From: a virus
Virus record (IMG/VR): IMGVR_UViG_3300028043_000001
Coordinates: 1 to 64,000 of that record
Direction: 5' to 3' (one strand)
Length of the DNA stretch: 64,000 bases
Below the pieces are notes generated by a model. It was not told the DNA's origin. It searched no databases and saw nothing but the letters and a program-made list of their open reading frames with translations. The position numbers and the translations under genes are program-made. Shown in pieces: positions 44,252-52,959 of the stretch (the first letter of the stretch is position 1; each line of letters opens with the position of its first letter).

Positions 44252-44650
44252 ATGTATAGTATTACGCGTGAAGCAACGTTTGAGTATGCCCACCGGCTGC
44301 TCGATCATAAGGGAAAGTGTCGCTACATTCATGGTCATAGTGGGAAGGCGATAGTCACTGTATTTTCTGAGTCTCTAGATAATGAGGGTATGGTCCTTGA
44401 CTTCTCAGTATTGAAGGAGCGTATGAATAGCGTGCTCGATGAGTGGGATCATGCAATCATTCTACAGAAAGACGACCCTCTTGTTCCCCTATTACAAACT
44501 CTCGACCAACGCGTCTTTGTGTTACCAGGTTCTCCTACTGCAGAAAATTTGGCCCACTTTCTATACTTTAAGTTACATACTATGGGCTTGAACGTTGAAA
44601 GCGTAACAATTTATGAAACAGAAAAAAATTGTGCAACAATGAGGTTTTAG
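44252..44650 (+). CDS. queD: QueD-like 6-carboxytetrahydropterin synthase (132 aa)
   Basis: Zinc His14 in FEYAHRLLDH and His27/His29 in YIHGHSGK, catalytic Cys23 in GKCRY, then EGMVLDFSVLKERM, WDHAIIL and SPTAENLAHFLYF are the QueD/PTPS pattern. It converts dihydroneopterin triphosphate, FolE2's product, to 6-carboxytetrahydropterin, QueE's substrate. AAAGGAGACTAAA precedes it. Length is normal. Confidence 0.88.
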   Translation: MYSITREATFEYAHRLLDHKGKCRYIHGHSGKAIVTVFSESLDNEGMVLDFSVLKERMNSVLDEWDHAIILQKDDPLVPLLQTLDQRVFVLPGSPTAENLAHFLYFKLHTMGLNVESVTIYETEKNCATMRF

Positions 44651-44651
44651 T

Positions 44652-44975
44652 ATGGACTTCAATACGTTTGATCGGCTGCTACCAATTTTGAGGCAGCAGG
44701 CAATGGTTAACGGCAGCGTTTTTCTTTTGGTGTCCCTTTTGTTTGCGGTTGTAGGTGTGGGGGGTGTTTACGTCTTACGAGCATTCTTTCAATCGAAAAA
44801 CAAAAAGGAGGACAACTGGTTTGCCTTTTCGGGCACGGCCCTAATACTTGTAGGTATTGCAGGCTTTTTAGTTTTTTTAAGTTTGGGGTTGCCGAGGCTC
44901 TTGAATCCCACCTTCTACGGCTTAGAGCAGTACTTTGACTTCTTGAAGGCTGCAAAAGGAGTATATCAGCCATAA
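44652..44975 (+). CDS. Small membrane protein (107 aa)
   Basis: Two hydrophobic helices (FLLVSLLFAVVGVGGVYVLR and ALILVGIAGFLVFLSLGLP) around a basic loop KNKKEDNW. It follows queD by one base. Unknown function. Confidence 0.65.
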   Translation: MDFNTFDRLLPILRQQAMVNGSVFLLVSLLFAVVGVGGVYVLRAFFQSKNKKEDNWFAFSGTALILVGIAGFLVFLSLGLPRLLNPTFYGLEQYFDFLKAAKGVYQP

Positions 44976-45395
44976 ATGGCAAAAGTAAGGTCGAATATTC
45001 GCTCTAATAAGGCTGCAGGCAGAGAACTACAAAATTGGACTTGTAAACAATTTTCGGGCGCTCTCGAGACACCTTGGGGTACTGCTGACGACCTCGAAAT
45101 TCGTCCGCGCCCGGGAGGCCAGGGGGGAGTTGATATTATCTTTTCAGTAAGGCTGAAAGCCTTACTATCAAGGTTAGGCATCCCACACTCGGTTGAGTGT
45201 AAGAACCACAAAACATGGAACGTGCAAAAGGCCATCATCCAGGCTAGAAACAATAGCTCGACTGGGAAAGACTGGGCGTTGATAATGAAACGGCGTTCTC
45301 AGCAAAAAGCCGAGAAAATTGAACCCGTTATAGTTATGGACGCGTCAGTATTTTTTGAGTTGCTGGGGAGTTTGCATGGCAAAAGTAAAAACTAA
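44976..45395 (+). CDS. PD-(D/E)xK nuclease, Holliday-resolvase-like (139 aa)
   Basis: GQGGVDIIFS supplies the Asp, HSVECKNHKTW the E-x-K, and KAIIQARNN plus KIEPVIVMDA the following helix-strand, as in small phage resolvase-like or VRR-type nucleases. It begins directly after the previous stop. It may resolve junctions with UvsW. Confidence 0.75.
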   Translation: MAKVRSNIRSNKAAGRELQNWTCKQFSGALETPWGTADDLEIRPRPGGQGGVDIIFSVRLKALLSRLGIPHSVECKNHKTWNVQKAIIQARNNSSTGKDWALIMKRRSQQKAEKIEPVIVMDASVFFELLGSLHGKSKN

Positions 45396-45858
45396 AAAGG
45401 CGCCTCGTGTAGCTGTTAGTGCTGCTGAGCTGGATTTCGATAAGTTGTTTGAGGTAGCGCTAGCGCCTCCCCCAAAGAGAGAGAAAAAGGCTCGTGGGAA
45501 AGCAAAACAAACTCCTGCTGCCCCTAAAAAGATTGATGGTGAAAAACGCGATTTAATTAAACGCATAAAGAAAATTTACCGCGATAACGAGTTTCCGAGT
45601 GTTACAGATTTGACCAGCTTTACTCCAGAGCAGCTACGTAATCATCTAAACCGCCTGCAATGGGGTCTTATTGAGTGGATGACCCGCAAGGGGATTGTAC
45701 CCGATCCTCCTGACGAGTATCCTGTTAAAGGGTTTCGTTGCGAGACCTCTTTCCATAGAGTCTGGACAAACTCTTCAATCTGCCAGTCACGCACTTATTA
45801 CCCCTCGCTATATCCTGCCTGCGGGCGATGCATAAAATGGGAGGAGGAACGTGGTTAA
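45376..45858 (+). CDS. Basic protein with C-terminal Cys cluster (160 aa)
   Basis: ATG 45376 after GGGGAG. Residues 1-65 are Lys/Ala/Pro rich and probably disordered. Residues 65-115 are helical (IKRIKKIYRDNEFPSVTDLT). The tail has CETSFHRVW, SICQSRTYY and ACGRCIKW. Nucleic-acid binding is suggested by charge. Its start MAKVKTKK resembles that of the upstream nuclease MAKVRSN. Confidence 0.6.
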   Translation: MAKVKTKKAPRVAVSAAELDFDKLFEVALAPPPKREKKARGKAKQTPAAPKKIDGEKRDLIKRIKKIYRDNEFPSVTDLTSFTPEQLRNHLNRLQWGLIEWMTRKGIVPDPPDEYPVKGFRCETSFHRVWTNSSICQSRTYYPSLYPACGRCIKWEEERG

Positions 45859-46099
45859 AGTGATACCGATTCCCCCGATGTTTTCGTTGGAGATGCCTAG
45901 CCTTAACCTTGTCCACAATCTATCTCCCTTCTCTACCATAAAACCCAAAAAGATTTCAACCGAGCCATTCCCGGTCGATTCTTCAATGATCTGGATTGCT
46001 TTAATCAAGGATTTGTGTGGCTTGTTTTTAAAGGAAGATCTATTTTTACATCAAAAGTGTCCAACGTGTGGGAGGGAATTTGATGAAAGAGAAATTTGA
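45851..46099 (+). CDS. Small hypothetical protein with C-terminal Cys pair (82 aa)
   Basis: GTG start overlaps the previous gene. It is hydrophobic and proline-rich, ending HQKCPTCGREFDEREI. A four-Cys site is not complete. Unknown. Confidence 0.55.
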   Translation: MVKVIPIPPMFSLEMPSLNLVHNLSPFSTIKPKKISTEPFPVDSSMIWIALIKDLCGLFLKEDLFLHQKCPTCGREFDEREI

Positions 46100-46451
46100 G
46101 CGCCAAGCCAATGATCTATCCCCCAATCTCTTGCCGGACTCTTTCAGTGTGTTCACAAGGGTGAGCTTGCGTGTGATGTTCGACTTACTAACCGAGGTTT
46201 CCGGCAAATTACCTGGGGACTCCTTGATGCTCGATCTCTTAGCTCGATTTGAGATAGCCTTTAGGAGGATATTTCCTAACGCTGAGCCTCCGCGTCTCGA
46301 ATCTTTTAAAGCGTCGCTGTGGCGGATGCTTATAGAAGCTCATTATGTGGCTCCCCTTGATAATCCAGCTGACCTTCAAAAGAAGCTCCACACCAAAGAA
46401 GGTCCAATTTTTTATGGCACAGTTTCACCCAGGAGGAGGCCAAAACGATGA
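46083..46451 (+). CDS. Helical hypothetical protein (122 aa)
   Basis: ATG 46083 after GGGAGGGAATT. Mostly helical with MLDLLARFEIAFRRIFPN. Overlaps neighbours on both sides. Unrecognised. Confidence 0.6.
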   Translation: MKEKFERQANDLSPNLLPDSFSVFTRVSLRVMFDLLTEVSGKLPGDSLMLDLLARFEIAFRRIFPNAEPPRLESFKASLWRMLIEAHYVAPLDNPADLQKKLHTKEGPIFYGTVSPRRRPKR

Positions 46452-46678
46452 TTTTTTCGCGTGATGATATTGTTGCAGCTCTCGACCTTGTTGACGACCT
46501 CGAGGAGCTTTGTGCAGATCTGATTGAGACAGCATCTATGGTAACTCATACTGGCGACGTCACAGAGCTAGAAGTTCTTCTCGAAGAGTTGGGTGAATTT
46601 ATTGAGTCAAGTAGCTGGGGAGACCGAAAAGTCTGGAAAGATTTTTTTAGTCTCAGTGATGAAGAGGAGAGCGAGTGA
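46448..46678 (+). CDS. Acidic helical protein (76 aa)
   Basis: Very acidic (LDLVDDLEELCADLIETASM; LEELGEFIESSSWGDRKVW). ATGA overlap at start and GTGA at end. Possible DNA-mimic or inhibitor by charge, but no evidence beyond composition. Confidence 0.6.
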   Translation: MIFSRDDIVAALDLVDDLEELCADLIETASMVTHTGDVTELEVLLEELGEFIESSSWGDRKVWKDFFSLSDEEESE

Positions 46679-47487
46679 AAACATGCAAACTCCTTGTTGG
46701 TGGACTTTGCGTAGGAGACACGTTTCATTTTACGTCTCTTCTCAACCGTTTAATGGACAACGAGGGTGTCACCCAATTTATCTGGATGACTGGAACCTTC
46801 GCGCGACAGGCAGTCGAGTTTATGGGACGCTGTTTTCCTATTGAGCCCATTTTCCTTTTTGATACGGACAAACCTTTAAACATTAACAATATTGTTGAGT
46901 TTAAGGAAGTTCGTAAAAAAGAGTTCGAAGCGATCGAAGCTGACTTAAGCATCGACGACCAGAATCTCGGTTTTAACTTTAGCGGCGTGGAGTATGATTC
47001 TCCCGAGCTGCGTTTTCGCAATCTTGAGCAGTTCTACGATCCTAGTGAGCCCCAGTGCTTGATTGTCCACCCTCAATCACGCAACAATTGGAAAAATGTT
47101 AGTGCCCTCCTGAAAATTGATTGGCCCATGTTCGGTCTACCAGTATACACCGCGGGCGCTCCGGATGAGGTGCTAATCCCCAATACAATTGATTTTCGAG
47201 GTAAGACTTTTGTAGAACTGGCTCCCAAAGTTTTGGCTGCTGCTGTGGTAGTCAGCATACACTCTGCGGTTGCGTGTTTTACCTTTTATACTCCCACTAA
47301 CCTCGTAACTTGTCATCCTGGTGAAGGGGATTACTTGACTTTTAGCCATTTTAAATCAAACGCTCTAGACATCCTAACTCCTCCTGGCGAAGATATAAAG
47401 AAGCCAAATTCAGTGAAGATCGTTGAGGCTATAGAGTACTTTCTTAACAACCAGGGTAGCCAAAATGTGCCATCAATCGGTTCGTGA
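46675..47487 (+). CDS. GT-B glycosyltransferase-like protein, heptosyltransferase type (270 aa)
   Basis: GTG start overlaps the previous stop. LLVGGLCVGDTFHFTSLLNR resembles the N-terminal Gly-rich loop of GT9 heptosyltransferases, and LIVHPQSRNNWKNVSALL with IHSAVACFTFYT the donor-binding half. It is shorter than typical GT9 enzymes. It may add sugar to lipopolysaccharide or a phage product. Confidence 0.6.
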   Translation: MKTCKLLVGGLCVGDTFHFTSLLNRLMDNEGVTQFIWMTGTFARQAVEFMGRCFPIEPIFLFDTDKPLNINNIVEFKEVRKKEFEAIEADLSIDDQNLGFNFSGVEYDSPELRFRNLEQFYDPSEPQCLIVHPQSRNNWKNVSALLKIDWPMFGLPVYTAGAPDEVLIPNTIDFRGKTFVELAPKVLAAAVVVSIHSAVACFTFYTPTNLVTCHPGEGDYLTFSHFKSNALDILTPPGEDIKKPNSVKIVEAIEYFLNNQGSQNVPSIGS

Positions 47488-48028
47488 CTTTGGTGACCGC
47501 ATCCTAACTTGGGAAAGGGTTGCAGGTAAGACAATTCTTGAGGTGGGCTCACTAGATATAAACGGTAGTTTACGAGAGTTTTGTTTGCAGCGAGGCTGCA
47601 AGTCCTATCTAGGAGTTGATTTAGAAGAGGGTCCAGGAGTTGATAAGATCGTAGATGCTATTACCTTAGTTGATGAGTTTGGCTTTTGTGCGTTCGATAT
47701 TGTGATTGCTACTGAGCTCATCGAGCACACTCAAAATTGGCAAGCCGTGATTAATAACATTAAAAACGTTTGTAAAGAGGGCGGTTTTATTCTAGTTACA
47801 ACCCGCTCTCCTGGATTTCCACTACACCACCCCCCAGACTGTTGGCGGTTTACCGCTGATGAGTTCTTCAACATTTTCTCAGATTTGGACATTAAAATAC
47901 TCGCGCAAGATGAGCAAGTTCCTGGCGTGTTTATTTTTGCGGAAAAGCCTAACAACTTTCTTAATACAGATCTCAGCAATATCCATCCTTTAAAAGTCGA
48001 GGACCAGGAGGAACAAAATGAACCTTAG
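47465..48028 (+). CDS. SAM-dependent methyltransferase (187 aa)
   Basis: Class I pattern: TILEVGSLDINGSLREF (motif I), YLGVDLEEGPGVD, FDIVIATELIEHTQNW and GGFILVTTRSPGFPLHHPPD. This is the Methyltransf_11-like fold often seen with glycosyltransferases. It overlaps the glycosyltransferase gene by 23 bases. Substrate unknown. Confidence 0.78.
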   Translation: MCHQSVRDFGDRILTWERVAGKTILEVGSLDINGSLREFCLQRGCKSYLGVDLEEGPGVDKIVDAITLVDEFGFCAFDIVIATELIEHTQNWQAVINNIKNVCKEGGFILVTTRSPGFPLHHPPDCWRFTADEFFNIFSDLDIKILAQDEQVPGVFIFAEKPNNFLNTDLSNIHPLKVEDQEEQNEP

Positions 48029-48860
48029 TGGCCTGCGAGTTTCTAAAAAGGACGACAGGGATTTCTCTCCGGAGACTCCTGAAGTTGAGTCAATTTTGTG
48101 GAGCAAGGTTGCTCCGCTTGCACTCGAGAAGTCTGCCAGCCTCGAGGAATGGTTTTCACCTCTAGAGGACCAAGAACAACTTGGTGCGTGCACGGCACAT
48201 GCTGTCGTGGCACTGTTTGAGTACTACGATCGCCGCGCTTTTAATAATCAGTACAGCGATCTTTCCCGCCTATTCCTTTACAAAGTCACTCGTAATCTAT
48301 TAGGCCTGACCGGCGACTCCGGCGCTGATCTACGTTCTGCGATGCGCGCTACACATCGGATCGGAATCTGCCCAGAGAAATATTATCCATACAACATTGA
48401 AAAGTTTGACTGGGAACCTGATTCTTTTCACTACGCGCTCGCTAGGAATCATCGCGCTACCCACTACGTTCGCCTCGACAAAGATCAGAACGTGGAGGCA
48501 ACCCTAACAAGGGTGAAAGCCTTCATTCGTGCAGGGCTACCAAGCTGTTTCGGTTTTTTGTGTTATGAATCTCTGGATGATGTTGGCTCAAGTGGCAATG
48601 TGCCTTTCCCCGGTGAGAGTGAACAAATTGTTGGAGGCCACGCAATCGTCGCTGCAGGATACGACGACGAGAGAGTAATTACTCACCCATCGACTGGTGA
48701 TCAAACTGTTGGCGCGATAAAGTTCCCCAACTCGTGGGGTACTGAATGGGGTAGCGAAGGTTGGGGTTGGTTACCCTACTCCTACATTTTAAAGAATCGT
48801 GCCTTCGATTTTTGGGTTCTCCTGAGAACCGACGCAGTGAGGTTTTTAGAATGGGATTAG
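48018..48860 (+). CDS. Papain-like (C1 family) cysteine protease (280 aa)
   Basis: Oxyanion Gln52 and catalytic Cys58 lie in DQEQLGACTAHA; GGHAIVAAGYD supplies the His and FPNSWGTEWGSEGWGWLPY the Asn. No signal peptide or clear propeptide is present; the first 45 residues are polar. It may cleave host or virion proteins. It overlaps the methyltransferase gene. Confidence 0.85.
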   Translation: MNLSGLRVSKKDDRDFSPETPEVESILWSKVAPLALEKSASLEEWFSPLEDQEQLGACTAHAVVALFEYYDRRAFNNQYSDLSRLFLYKVTRNLLGLTGDSGADLRSAMRATHRIGICPEKYYPYNIEKFDWEPDSFHYALARNHRATHYVRLDKDQNVEATLTRVKAFIRAGLPSCFGFLCYESLDDVGSSGNVPFPGESEQIVGGHAIVAAGYDDERVITHPSTGDQTVGAIKFPNSWGTEWGSEGWGWLPYSYILKNRAFDFWVLLRTDAVRFLEWD

Positions 48861-49063
48861 GAGAGAACTTTAAGGACTTTATCGTTTGTTGTCATCTCAA
48901 GGACTGCAAGTACAACGATGGCCTGGGTTGCTGTACCCTTGAAGGCGTCCAGGCTTCTCAATGTACAGTTCAGGGACGAAACCGTTATACAAGAGTACTT
49001 CATCCAAAAGAGCAAAACCCCAAAACAAAAGTAAGTTTTTTACCTAAAAGGGAAAGGAGGTGA
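48851..49063 (+). CDS. Small Cys-rich protein (70 aa)
   Basis: ATG 48851 overlaps the protease stop. FIVCCHLKDCKYNDGLGCCT and ASQCTVQG have six cysteines in a pattern of short metal-binding proteins (C-x3-C-x6-CC). Unknown role. Confidence 0.6.
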   Translation: MGLGENFKDFIVCCHLKDCKYNDGLGCCTLEGVQASQCTVQGRNRYTRVLHPKEQNPKTKVSFLPKRERR

Positions 49064-49071
49064 CAAGACAA

Positions 49072-49488
49072 ATGGCTAAGAGAGTTTTCACATGGATCGT
49101 TCTCCTAACTTTCTGCGCAACCTCAACTTTCTCGTGCAGCCCAAAATTTGCGGACAAGTGGGATAACTTCATTCGGATTGCTTGCGACAGATATGAAGAG
49201 TTCCACCCAAAAATTGAGAATGGGTTGAACACGTTGCAGGATGTTCTCAATTTGATCGTGAGTGGTTGGCCTGAAAGCGCCACTGAGGTAGCCGGCTTTA
49301 TTTTAGCGGCGCAGATTGTAATTGCGGGTCTCACAAAGGTTTTGTCTTTTATTGCCAAAACCTGTCCGGAGAAGGCTGACGTTGAGGCGACCGAAAAAAT
49401 TTGTAGGCAGGTTCTAGTGAGTCCTGTTGTCCAAATGGCGATGAAACAGGCTAAAATTAACATTGCTAGGAAAGCCACAAAGAAATAA
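49072..49488 (+). CDS. Lipoprotein (138 aa)
   Basis: ATG 49072 with GGAAAGGAGG. MAKRVFTWIVLLTFCATSTF ends in SCSPKF, a plausible lipobox with Cys. The mature part is helical with a hydrophobic segment (AGFILAAQIVIAGLTKVLSF). Located in the envelope; directly before the outer-membrane barrel gene. Confidence 0.72.
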   Translation: MAKRVFTWIVLLTFCATSTFSCSPKFADKWDNFIRIACDRYEEFHPKIENGLNTLQDVLNLIVSGWPESATEVAGFILAAQIVIAGLTKVLSFIAKTCPEKADVEATEKICRQVLVSPVVQMAMKQAKINIARKATKK

Positions 49489-49508
49489 ACAACACTAGGA
49501 GAAATGGT

Positions 49509-50207
49509 ATGAAAAAAGTTTTACTTGCTACACTACTCATCTGCTTTTTAGCCGCACCAGTGAGTGCCGGCGTTTGGATTGGGGGTCATTTTGGTCCGAA
49601 CTGGACGGGGGATTCGGATGTTAACTTTAAAGCACCCCCCTTAAAGGGGACTTTGAATGGTGTCACCACTAATGCTGGCTATCTTGCGGGGTTGATAGTT
49701 GGCTATGACTTCGATCAACGCCACGGATTTCCTGCATGGACTGAGTACTTTGGAGTTGCCCTTGATTTCTCGTACAACCCCTTCAATCAATCTGCCCAGA
49801 TTGTTGGAGGTACGTTTATTCCGCCCTTCATTAATGCTGCACAATTACCACAGATCGAAGGGTACCAGGTAGCCCTGTCATTTTTGTTGAAGGGGCAATA
49901 CCCGTGTTTAAAGAGCGCTGCATTTCCCAAGGGCAGACTTTTCCCTTATCTTATGGTTGGTCCGGCTGTTGTGTGGACTACCTCTTTTGCTAACACGATT
50001 GCTTCACAGTCGTCCACCAATGTTGGAATCGTGACTGAGGTAGGGCTGCAGTACTTCATTGTTCCTAATCTCGCTGCAAGTGCTGGGTTTCGTTACCGCC
50101 ATGTTTGGGGGCCAACTTTTGATTTCAGGCGCGACATTAATTATGTTCACGCCAACACATCTACTGACCAATACACCGTGCTCCTGAGGCTGTCGTACCA
50201 CTTTTAA
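49509..50207 (+). CDS. Outer-membrane beta-barrel protein (232 aa)
   Basis: MKKVLLATLLICFLAAPVSA is a signal peptide. The mature part alternates glycine and aromatic strands (VWIGGHFGPNW, YLAGLIVGYDFD, FGVALDFSYN, AASAGFRYRHVW) and ends LLRLSYHF with the terminal Phe of BAM-inserted proteins, like OmpW/OmpX-type eight-strand barrels. Odd for a virus: it would alter the host outer membrane, perhaps to block superinfection. CTAGGAGAAATGGT precedes the start; a terminator follows. Confidence 0.85.
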   Translation: MKKVLLATLLICFLAAPVSAGVWIGGHFGPNWTGDSDVNFKAPPLKGTLNGVTTNAGYLAGLIVGYDFDQRHGFPAWTEYFGVALDFSYNPFNQSAQIVGGTFIPPFINAAQLPQIEGYQVALSFLLKGQYPCLKSAAFPKGRLFPYLMVGPAVVWTTSFANTIASQSSTNVGIVTEVGLQYFIVPNLAASAGFRYRHVWGPTFDFRRDINYVHANTSTDQYTVLLRLSYHF

Positions 50208-50214
50208 GGTGGGT

Positions 50215-50254
50215 ATTTGGGACACAGTATTCACTGTGTCCCAAATGTTTTTTT
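50215..50254 (+). terminator. Rho-independent terminator after the barrel gene
   Basis: ATTTGGGACACAGT (50215-50228) pairs perfectly with ACTGTGTCCCAAAT (50233-50246) around ATTC, followed by GTTTTTTTG. It is a textbook terminator ending the 46-50 kb transcript. Confidence 0.9.
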
Positions 50255-50279
50255 GTTGTTGGGAAGCTGGAGAGGTGAA

Positions 50280-51221
50280 ATGGAATTTCCTGTTCTCCTT
50301 ACTGGGGACCTCCACGTCTCTCACCGCAACTTACATTTGTTCAAGATTTTTTCCGGACAGGTAGAGGCTTTAGCTCCCGACTTTCGGTCGATTGTCATTA
50401 TTGGTGATCTATTCGATAGTCAAGACGCCACTAAGTGGGAAGCCATTTTAACTGTTTATGAATTTCTGGCTTGGCTTTACACCCAAAATAAATCGATCTA
50501 TCTTCTTTCAGGCACTCACGACACCCTGTTTTTAAATCGAACTGAATCTACCCTTTCAATTTTTAGTCCCCTTGCAAACGTGATCCGAGTTCGTACGGAG
50601 TTTGAATGCTGTACGTGGCTCCCCCATTCAAGGGATTTAAACAGAGACGTTGAATTTTTAGAAGCTGCTACAAACATAGATGCCTGTTTTTCACATCACA
50701 TGGTTAGAGGATTGCAAATTGGTAACTTTGTCGTCCCCGCAGGTTTGCCTTTGGAGCTGCTGCAAAAGTTTGATTGGGCTTTTAATGGACATATTCATCA
50801 ACCCCAAGTGAGTGGCACATTTTTCAATGTAGGCTCCCCGTGGCAGCACTCTTTTGCTGAGGCTAATCAAAACAAGTATTTGTGGTTGTGGGATAGACAC
50901 TCTGTAAAGCCTCTTGCATCGGAGGTAGAGCCACAGTTTTTTAGTGGCTCATTCTCGGAGCTTCGGGGTTTAAATTTAGAGGGTAAAAGTGTCAGAGTTT
51001 TTTTAGAACAAACGGACGACCTCGAAAGAGTTGTTGAGTTCCTTACCTCCGCTGGTGCTCTTAGGTGGGAGCTGTGTTCCCCAACTCTTCAGCCACTCGA
51101 CGTGTCCCCTTTAAATGAATCCTACCAGTTAGAGGACTTGGTTGAAAGGTGGGCGAACGCGAAAAACTTATCTGCAGACGAAACTTCATTGGGCAAAACA
51201 TTTCTTAAGGGGATGTCATGA
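50280..51221 (+). CDS. sbcD: SbcD/Mre11-like nuclease subunit (gp47-like, 313 aa)
   Basis: ATG 50280 after GGAGAGGTGAA. Metal motifs: LLTGDLHVSHRN, IIGDLFDSQ, LLSGTHDTLF (Thr replaces the usual Asn), CFSHHMVRG and FNGHIHQP. Mre11-type subunits work with the ATPase encoded next to resect DNA ends. Overlap of four bases with the partner supports co-translation. Confidence 0.85.
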   Translation: MEFPVLLTGDLHVSHRNLHLFKIFSGQVEALAPDFRSIVIIGDLFDSQDATKWEAILTVYEFLAWLYTQNKSIYLLSGTHDTLFLNRTESTLSIFSPLANVIRVRTEFECCTWLPHSRDLNRDVEFLEAATNIDACFSHHMVRGLQIGNFVVPAGLPLELLQKFDWAFNGHIHQPQVSGTFFNVGSPWQHSFAEANQNKYLWLWDRHSVKPLASEVEPQFFSGSFSELRGLNLEGKSVRVFLEQTDDLERVVEFLTSAGALRWELCSPTLQPLDVSPLNESYQLEDLVERWANAKNLSADETSLGKTFLKGMS

Positions 51222-52930
51222 TAATTTTTCGGCGTGTTGCGGCCCGCAATTTTCGCTCCTTCGAAACTTTTGATCTGCCTCTCGACGCCTTCGGAATGGT
51301 TTTAGTACAGGGAATCATTGAGGGAGGGTCGGCGTTGGAGTCAAATGGTGCTGGCAAGTCTTCCCTTTTTGCAGCAATTTCTTGGGCCTTGTTTGGTAAA
51401 TTTTTTCATGTAGGCGGGGCATTAGTTTCAGGTGAACAGGTTATAAAAAGGGGTAGCAGCGGTGGTTGCTGCGTTACCCTCGAGCTTTTTAAAGGAGACG
51501 ATCAGGTTGTTATCAATCGTTTTCGCGGTGACAAGCAGTATGGTAACAAAATCGTCGTTAGCGTAAACGGGGTTGATCGCACGCCCTCCTCTAATTTTAA
51601 AACTCAAGAGCTGATTGAAGAGGTGCTGGGTATTACGTTTGAATTATTTGCAAACCTCGTTTATATTAATGAAACATCGATGCGCAGCTCTTTCGTTTTA
51701 GAGGCCGACACTCAAAGGAAAAAGCTATTAGTAAGTGCGCTGCCCCACTTGGAACAGTTTGGTGAAGCCCGCGAGGAGGTTAAACGCAATCTCGATTTCT
51801 ATCACAAACACAAAGCTGAACACAAGAGCCAGATTAACGCACTGCTCGAAGCTTCGCGAGAGTTGCAAAACAGTACTCCCCCAAGTCCCGATTCAATTTA
51901 CATCCAACTTCACTCTTTGAAGGAGCGGTTTACAGATTTAAGTGATCGTTTCGTCCTTGCTAACTCAATTGTGCTCAAACTACCTTCACAGGAGCAATGT
52001 GAGTCACAACTCCGAGCCAAGATTAGGGAGGTAGCTACTGCTGAGGCAGCCATTAAGTTTCATGAAAAAGAGGTTAGTAATTGGAAAGCTTTGCACAACG
52101 CGTGCTATGTTTGTTCACAACCCATTTCGCCCGACTTCAAAGAAACTCAAATTCAAGTCCTTGGGCGTACTATTACGGAGTTGCTCGATGAACTTGGTCA
52201 ACTTCAAAGGGAAGAGGAACAGCTTCGCAGTTTTTGTGGACAACACCAGAGCCTCCTGAAGATAAAAGAGAGTAAAGAAGGACTCATGCAATCTATTACG
52301 CAGTTGCAACAGGTAGCTGCCGAGATAGAGCAAACCCAGTTGAAACTAGCTCGGCAAAAACAATCCCTAGAAAGAAGGATTGAAAACTTGCAAGAAGTTT
52401 CACGGATCGTTGATTCGTATAGTCAGACCTTTCAGGTCTGGCTCGACGGTTTTGGTCCTCGGGGTGTGATGTCGTTTGCTCTTGAACACGTCGTTGCAAT
52501 TCTAACCAAGAAGTCGGAAGAGTGGTTAAAGAAGTTGTGGGCTGAGGGAGCTGCTGCGACGTTTGGTTTAGCAGGCGATGACTCTTCAAAAATTGAAGCA
52601 AAGTTGTTTTTAAATCAACACGAGGTTAACCTCCTCTCCCTAAGTTCTGGAGAAACCCGTAGAGTGTGTCTTGCGATTTGTTTTAGTCTTCGAGAGACTT
52701 TACAAGCTTTAACGGGGTGGAGTTCAAATTTGCTGATATTAGACGAAATTAATGCTGGTTTAGATCCTTCTGGAAGTGAGCAAGTTATAAAACACTTAAA
52801 ATCGGCGTATGGGACCAACTCTAGCATTTTTGTGATTTCCCACCTCCCAACTCCCAGCCGCCTTTTTGACGAGCATTTACTCGTGCATTACCGGGGAAAT
52901 TCTTCAACGCTTGAGTGGCACACAAAGTAA
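51218..52930 (+). CDS. sbcC: SbcC/Rad50-like ATPase (gp46-like, 570 aa)
   Basis: Walker A LESNGAGKSSLFAAISWALF near the N-terminus, a coiled coil interrupted by a zinc-hook CYVCSQPI (about 297-304), signature LSLSSGETRRVCLAICF, Walker B LLILDEINAGLD and final ISHLP. Much shorter coiled coil than bacterial SbcC, as in T4 gp46. Functions with SbcD in end processing and recombination. Confidence 0.88.
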   Translation: MIIFRRVAARNFRSFETFDLPLDAFGMVLVQGIIEGGSALESNGAGKSSLFAAISWALFGKFFHVGGALVSGEQVIKRGSSGGCCVTLELFKGDDQVVINRFRGDKQYGNKIVVSVNGVDRTPSSNFKTQELIEEVLGITFELFANLVYINETSMRSSFVLEADTQRKKLLVSALPHLEQFGEAREEVKRNLDFYHKHKAEHKSQINALLEASRELQNSTPPSPDSIYIQLHSLKERFTDLSDRFVLANSIVLKLPSQEQCESQLRAKIREVATAEAAIKFHEKEVSNWKALHNACYVCSQPISPDFKETQIQVLGRTITELLDELGQLQREEEQLRSFCGQHQSLLKIKESKEGLMQSITQLQQVAAEIEQTQLKLARQKQSLERRIENLQEVSRIVDSYSQTFQVWLDGFGPRGVMSFALEHVVAILTKKSEEWLKKLWAEGAAATFGLAGDDSSKIEAKLFLNQHEVNLLSLSSGETRRVCLAICFSLRETLQALTGWSSNLLILDEINAGLDPSGSEQVIKHLKSAYGTNSSIFVISHLPTPSRLFDEHLLVHYRGNSSTLEWHTK

Positions 52931-52959
52931 GAGGGAATTTCAACTTGAGGAGCAGATAT

